DNA from: Candidatus Kapaibacterium sp.
GTDB lineage: Bacteria; Bacteroidota; Ignavibacteria; Kapaibacteriales; WFXC01
DNA length: 64,000 bases
Assembly: GCA_015490805.1 (NCBI GenBank)
Contig: WFXC01000012.1
Location: 1-64,000, forward strand
Reading direction: 5' to 3'
The notes under the pieces are model-generated. The model was not told the origin of the DNA and ran no database searches. It saw only the letters and a program-made list of their open reading frames with translations. A program made the position numbers and the translations under genes. Shown in pieces: positions 59,869-64,000 of this stretch (position 1 is the first letter of the stretch; each line of letters opens with the position of its first letter).

Positions 59869-61818
59869 TTACGGATGTTGACGAACAACCCGTAAACGGA
59901 TGGAACGATTCAGGAACCGCCCTTCGGGTAATCGTTCATCAAACTTCTTCCCGGTATAGCGTTCTGCCACAATGCGATAAGCGCCCGGAGCAATGGATTG
60001 CAGAAATTGCGATACATTCTCTGCCCGCTGTTGTGCTAAAATGCGGTTGCGACGCTCTGTTCCCAGCGTATCACTACTACCGTACACGATAATTGTTGAA
60101 CCCTCTGGAAGCAAATCCACCAGTTGACGTAAAAGCTGCTGATTCGCTTCACTCAACGCGCTGCTGTTATAATCGAAACGCAGAATCGCCTCAAAACGGT
60201 CCAGACGGAGCTCAACTTCAATCCGGGGCAGCGTATCCAGTCGAATTTGCGCTGTATCGTAGACTACCAGCGGTGCAGGCGAGTTTGGAACGGTCAGGGT
60301 ACCAACAACGGAAAGACGATTCGCTGGAGAGTGGAATCGCCATCGGAACGGTAAGGTGGTAGCAAACTGCTCCTCCTGCGTTTGCAGCATCGTATCAACT
60401 GGTGGTAATAAATGGATAACAGCAGGATGGCTGCGGAGCGCAGCGTTGCGAACTGTACTACGTACCGCCAGCGTCCCTTCCAGTTCCCGAAACCGCTGTG
60501 CTCGAACATACCGGAGCAGCGGCGCATTATGGACAACAATATCCACCCGGCGATTCTCCGCACGTCCTTCAGGAAAGTCAGGATTGGAAGGATTTGCTGG
60601 CAAGAGCTGCCAGCGCAGGTGCAAACGCTGCCGAGGAACGCCCAGGCGCTCCAATGCATCTGCAACGGCTTCTGCACGCCGACGTGCTAGCGCTATTCCT
60701 TCGGGCTCATCGTCCGATCCACTGGTTGCCCCGATCAATTCAAAGGTTGCTTCTGGATTTTCCTGAGCAATGGATGCAAGAACTGGCAGAACATAGCGAT
60801 GATAACGGACAGCGTCGGTAACAGTATCCAGCTCCTGCTTCGGGATCATTCGCTGAACATATCGCTGCGGAATGGTTGCACTGCCACGCTCAAAGAACAC
60901 GGCGTTGACAATCGGCAGGGTAGCAATTAACTCGCTTCCAACATTCCAGTGTACATCATCTCCAAAATCCAGTGCCAGATGCGCCTCTGGTTTAGGTGTA
61001 ATCGCAGCCGGCGGTGCTGGCGCTGGAGGTGGCGTCGGAAGCCGTATCGGCGGCGGTGGCAACAGGGTATAAGCTACCCCGCCCTGAAGTCCCACCTGCA
61101 CTGCCTTCCAGGAGGTCTCTGTCGACTGAGAATTCCACGGAATAGCAACGGACAATGTCTGGAGCACGCTCCACTGGCGACTGAGCTGGAGTTGATGCTC
61201 CACTGCTACAATATGATGGACCAAAACGGATCGCCTCGATTGCACTGTGCCTTCTGCCAAAATTCGTTCTTTCAGCCGCCGACCATTAACAACAAACACC
61301 AATGGATTGTTGGGATCAAAACGTTGGCGCTGTACATACGTTGCCTGTAGCGGGAATCCAAGCTGCAGCCCCGTTGCCAGTGTTAACCAGGAACGTTGAG
61401 AAGTTGAGAGGAAGCGATATCGAACCATTGGGGCAATAGCAATGTACTGCCACGTACCTTCCAGTACATTTGTGATTTGTGCCGTTTGGATCTCCGTTGC
61501 ACCCGGAGGACGATACGAGTACAATCCGGTGTTTTCCATCGCCCCGCTGTAACTGCGATAACCCAGCTCAAGGGAAACACCAACCGTAGCAGTCCACGGA
61601 TACGTTGCCCGCACTGTTGCCAGCGGTCCCCATCCCCCACCACTCTGATACCGACCACATTCAATGATTTGCTCGAAGCGCTGGACATCTGCGCTCAGGA
61701 AATTGCGACCGATGCCGCCCAGCAATGAAAACTGGGCTATTGGCTTCTGGATCGTCTGGGCATGTCCCAGCACAGCAGCAGAAAGCAAAAAGGCTATCCA
61801 GCGCAAAAATCTCCACAT
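59869..61818 (-). CDS. OmpA-family outer-membrane protein with two OmpA-like regions (paralogue of 16958-18985)
   Basis: 649 aa; signal peptide; internal LARRRAEAVADALERLGV...GRAENRRVDIVV and C-terminal FDYNSSAL...YGSSDTLGTERRNRILAQQRAENV...NRSIRLRV. Confidence 0.88.
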   Translation of the reverse strand: MWRFLRWIAFLLSAAVLGHAQTIQKPIAQFSLLGGIGRNFLSADVQRFEQIIECGRYQSGGGWGPLATVRATYPWTATVGVSLELGYRSYSGAMENTGLYSYRPPGATEIQTAQITNVLEGTWQYIAIAPMVRYRFLSTSQRSWLTLATGLQLGFPLQATYVQRQRFDPNNPLVFVVNGRRLKERILAEGTVQSRRSVLVHHIVAVEHQLQLSRQWSVLQTLSVAIPWNSQSTETSWKAVQVGLQGGVAYTLLPPPPIRLPTPPPAPAPPAAITPKPEAHLALDFGDDVHWNVGSELIATLPIVNAVFFERGSATIPQRYVQRMIPKQELDTVTDAVRYHRYVLPVLASIAQENPEATFELIGATSGSDDEPEGIALARRRAEAVADALERLGVPRQRLHLRWQLLPANPSNPDFPEGRAENRRVDIVVHNAPLLRYVRAQRFRELEGTLAVRSTVRNAALRSHPAVIHLLPPVDTMLQTQEEQFATTLPFRWRFHSPANRLSVVGTLTVPNSPAPLVVYDTAQIRLDTLPRIEVELRLDRFEAILRFDYNSSALSEANQQLLRQLVDLLPEGSTIIVYGSSDTLGTERRNRILAQQRAENVSQFLQSIAPGAYRIVAERYTGKKFDERLPEGRFLNRSIRLRVVRQHP

Positions 61819-61853
61819 TGCAAGCCAACCGATTGCCTTTTGTGAACATTTTG

Positions 61854-61861
61854 CAAATCTA
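61854..61861 (-). promoter_or_regulatory. Candidate -7 box TAnnTTTG (TAGATTTG)
   Basis: CAAATCTA on + strand, ~36 nt upstream of the 61818 start. Confidence 0.45.
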
Positions 61862-62094
61862 CGGATTTCCTCTGGATTACCCGTTCGGTCGCTGATTCGC
61901 TATGCCGGCTGCCAGTTGATCTCCTACCATGCAACTCACTGTACGTGCTATGAGCGAAATCGGACAACCTGTCTTTACAAATACGCCTGTCCAGCACAAC
62001 TTTTTGGGGTGCCGTTTTCCAGTGTTCGATAAAGCCTCACCCACAATGGAAGACACAGTGACGTCCCACGAGCATCTGGCGGCGTTATCAGGCA

Positions 62095-62871
62095 TTATGG
62101 CACCATAAATACACCAAGCGTTGCGAAACGCTCTGTGCGGTCATACAACATCCCGTGGTAACTTTTGCCATTGTAGAAACTGAACTGGAAGTAGAGCGGT
62201 AATGCGGGTGGCCACACTTGCAGCACAATTCGGTGATTCCAGAATCGATTTCCACCAATCCCAACGTTTCGTAATCGATAGCCTGCAAGGAGATGATAAC
62301 CGCTCACCGTCAGGTGCAGTGTTGCCCCAACAGCCGGCTGGAGTCGATCCAGTTGAGCAGGAAGTACAGAAAACAGATATGCGATCTCGCTCAGCACGTG
62401 CAATTGTGCAAAGATCAATCGGAGCGTTGCCGTCACAAACTCCTGGCTGTAGACAAATGAAGGGAGGCGATCGAACGCTCCATCGACCACGTGAGCGGAG
62501 ATATGTCCCAGCCGTACCCGGAGTTGCCACGGGATATTCAAAGTGGTTCCGGCGCGCTGATAGTCAACGCCAAAGTAATAGTCAATCAGTTCCACGGGGA
62601 ATTTGAAATGCGCTTCCCGCCGGAGACGGCTTATCGTAAAACCCTCAGCGCCAACTTGCCATCTTTGCCCCTGATTTCCAAAAAGGCGGACGTATCCTCC
62701 AAGATATAACTCCAGCGAATCACTGCCGATAAATGTGGCTGCGCCGATCCTCGGCTCCCAAGGCGAAGCGATCCAGGGACGAAATATGGGCTGCGCAAAG
62801 CTAAGGGCAACGGTACTCCACCATCCAATTCCCCACAGCACCCAGTTAGCTACTTTTGAACTTGTCTTCAT
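62095..62871 (-). CDS. Hypothetical outer-membrane protein
   Basis: 258 aa; signal peptide-like N-terminus, alternating beta/aromatic pattern (e.g. PLYFQFSFYNGKSYHGMLYDRTERFATLGVF). Confidence 0.65.
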   Translation of the reverse strand: MKTSSKVANWVLWGIGWWSTVALSFAQPIFRPWIASPWEPRIGAATFIGSDSLELYLGGYVRLFGNQGQRWQVGAEGFTISRLRREAHFKFPVELIDYYFGVDYQRAGTTLNIPWQLRVRLGHISAHVVDGAFDRLPSFVYSQEFVTATLRLIFAQLHVLSEIAYLFSVLPAQLDRLQPAVGATLHLTVSGYHLLAGYRLRNVGIGGNRFWNHRIVLQVWPPALPLYFQFSFYNGKSYHGMLYDRTERFATLGVFMVP

Positions 62872-63190
62872 CGTGGTAAAACAGCACGTTGAACGTGGTC
62901 AGCGAACCATAGCACCGCGTGATGTACGCCTGTAACTTTACTTTATCAGCATCCGACAATTTCTCGTGATTGTTAATTTTCTGCTCCAGAATCCGCAGAT
63001 TTTCCCGGATCAACACAATTTTATGAAGCAGCCGATCGATGGGAATTTCGTATTCTTTCAGCCCCTCTTTTCCCGGCAATAAAAACACGCTTCCACCTTC
63101 CCATTTCGGTGCTAACTCTGCTGAATACCGTGATTCCATCTCATCAACAATGGCTCGTGCTAATTGCTGGATCTCCTCTTGAGACAACAT
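62846..63190 (-). CDS. Hypothetical protein
   Basis: 114 aa, overlaps the next gene by ~26 bp; candidate -7 box upstream. Confidence 0.65.
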   Translation of the reverse strand: MLSQEEIQQLARAIVDEMESRYSAELAPKWEGGSVFLLPGKEGLKEYEIPIDRLLHKIVLIRENLRILEQKINNHEKLSDADKVKLQAYITRCYGSLTTFNVLFYHDEDKFKSS

Positions 63191-63232
63191 TACCCTTGCG
63201 CTTTTTGTCCTACACTGCCTTCAGGGAAAGTG

Positions 63233-63240
63233 CAAAAATA
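63233..63240 (-). promoter_or_regulatory. Candidate -7 box TAnnTTTG (TATTTTTG)
   Basis: CAAAAATA on + strand, ~43 nt upstream of the 63190 start. Confidence 0.45.
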
Positions 63241-63341
63241 CGGAAAATCCGAAGAAAGGAGCGGACGAGAGCATCCCCAAAAATTCGTTTATCCCACTCA
63301 CGCAGGCGCAAAGGCACAGTGTCACCATCAATCTTTTTTTG

Positions 63342-63349
63342 TATCTTTG
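63342..63349 (+). promoter_or_regulatory. Candidate -7 box TAnnTTTG (TATCTTTG)
   Basis: Motif match 42 nt before the ATG at 63391. Confidence 0.5.
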
Positions 63350-63390
63350 CAGAATCTGAGAAGCTTGTTTCACAAAATGGTAGCAGCACT

Positions 63391-63966
63391 ATGAAACGAT
63401 GGATCTCGATTTTAGCATTTCTCTTTGTTCCCTCGATCTTTTATGCCCAAGGCTTTGGAATTGGTCTGCAGGTTGGTCCCCAAATTCCCATTTCCGATTT
63501 TGGCGATGCATTTGATGTTGGTCTGGGATTTAATGGAGTTTTTGAATATGCTGTCTCTAATCAGCTTGCGGTGAATTTGACAACTGGATACCACTGGTGG
63601 AGTGAATCAGCCCAAGCAGAAGGGGCCGAAGCTACACTCCGTTTTAGCACCATCCCAATAATTGCAGGATTCACCTTCTTCTTCTTGCCCCGTGATATAT
63701 CTCCGTTTGCTGGTCTGAAGCTGGGACTTCACATCGAAACTTTAAGTCTTACAGTATCGGCGCAAGAAATAGATTTGGGGTCAGAAAGCGAAACCCAAAC
63801 CCATTTTGGTTTTACCCCAGAGCTTGGAGTTCTTATCCCTGTATCTCCAATGCTTGGCTTCACATTCACTGCCGAATACAACCATATTTTTGGAACGGAA
63901 GGCGACAGCGATGTCACCTACTTCGGGATCAACGGTGGCGTACTGATCCATCTGGGGCATCATTGA
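63391..63966 (+). CDS. Outer-membrane beta-barrel protein (porin-like, OmpX/OMP_b-brl type)
   Basis: Signal peptide MKRWISILAFLFVPSIFYAQ; GFGIGLQVGPQIPISDFGDAFDVGLGFNGVFEYAVSNQLAVNLTTGYHWW. Confidence 0.85.
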   Translation: MKRWISILAFLFVPSIFYAQGFGIGLQVGPQIPISDFGDAFDVGLGFNGVFEYAVSNQLAVNLTTGYHWWSESAQAEGAEATLRFSTIPIIAGFTFFFLPRDISPFAGLKLGLHIETLSLTVSAQEIDLGSESETQTHFGFTPELGVLIPVSPMLGFTFTAEYNHIFGTEGDSDVTYFGINGGVLIHLGHH

Positions 63967-64000
63967 TTTCAATACAAACGCATTCCGAATTCACATCAAT

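Overview
The window is chromosomal, gene-dense and mostly ordinary: about 45 protein-coding genes and one tRNA-His. Several features point to the Bacteroidota/Chlorobiota/Kapabacteria neighbourhood: T9SS-type C-terminal sorting domains, SBBP and choice-of-anchor-D surface proteins, OmpA-like envelope proteins, a TonB receptor with a carboxypeptidase-regulatory domain, and TAnnTTTG -7 promoter boxes. This lineage assignment is inference. Recognised housekeeping genes include uvrA, purF, queF-queD-gltX, ade, dnaX, bcp, tatD, upp, cbpM/dnaJ-like, nadC, tatC, a polyprenyl synthase, sat, gatB and a leucyl aminopeptidase. The observations most worth a second look are: (1) an AT-rich two-gene insertion at ~46.7-48.8 kb with an EVE/PUA-like reader fused to a NucS/RecB-like PD-(D/E)XK nuclease plus a small helical partner, a candidate modification-dependent defence module; (2) an M4 metallopeptidase split by one in-frame TAA inside its conserved C-terminal helix, with the rest of the protein (beta-propeller and T9SS signal) open in the same frame downstream; (3) an in-frame TatD/outer-membrane-barrel fusion whose junction encodes a complete signal peptide with its own ATG; (4) a solitary minimal flagellin with a CsrA-type ANGGAN hexaloop hairpin over its Shine-Dalgarno; (5) a G9 homopolymer and exact-period 240-bp repeats in a 2069-aa surface protein; (6) a protease/coiled-coil/barrel protein; (7) an unexplained 66-70 bp periodic intergenic repeat. 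Everything was read by eye without database searches. Coordinates derived from counting may be off by 1-2 nt.
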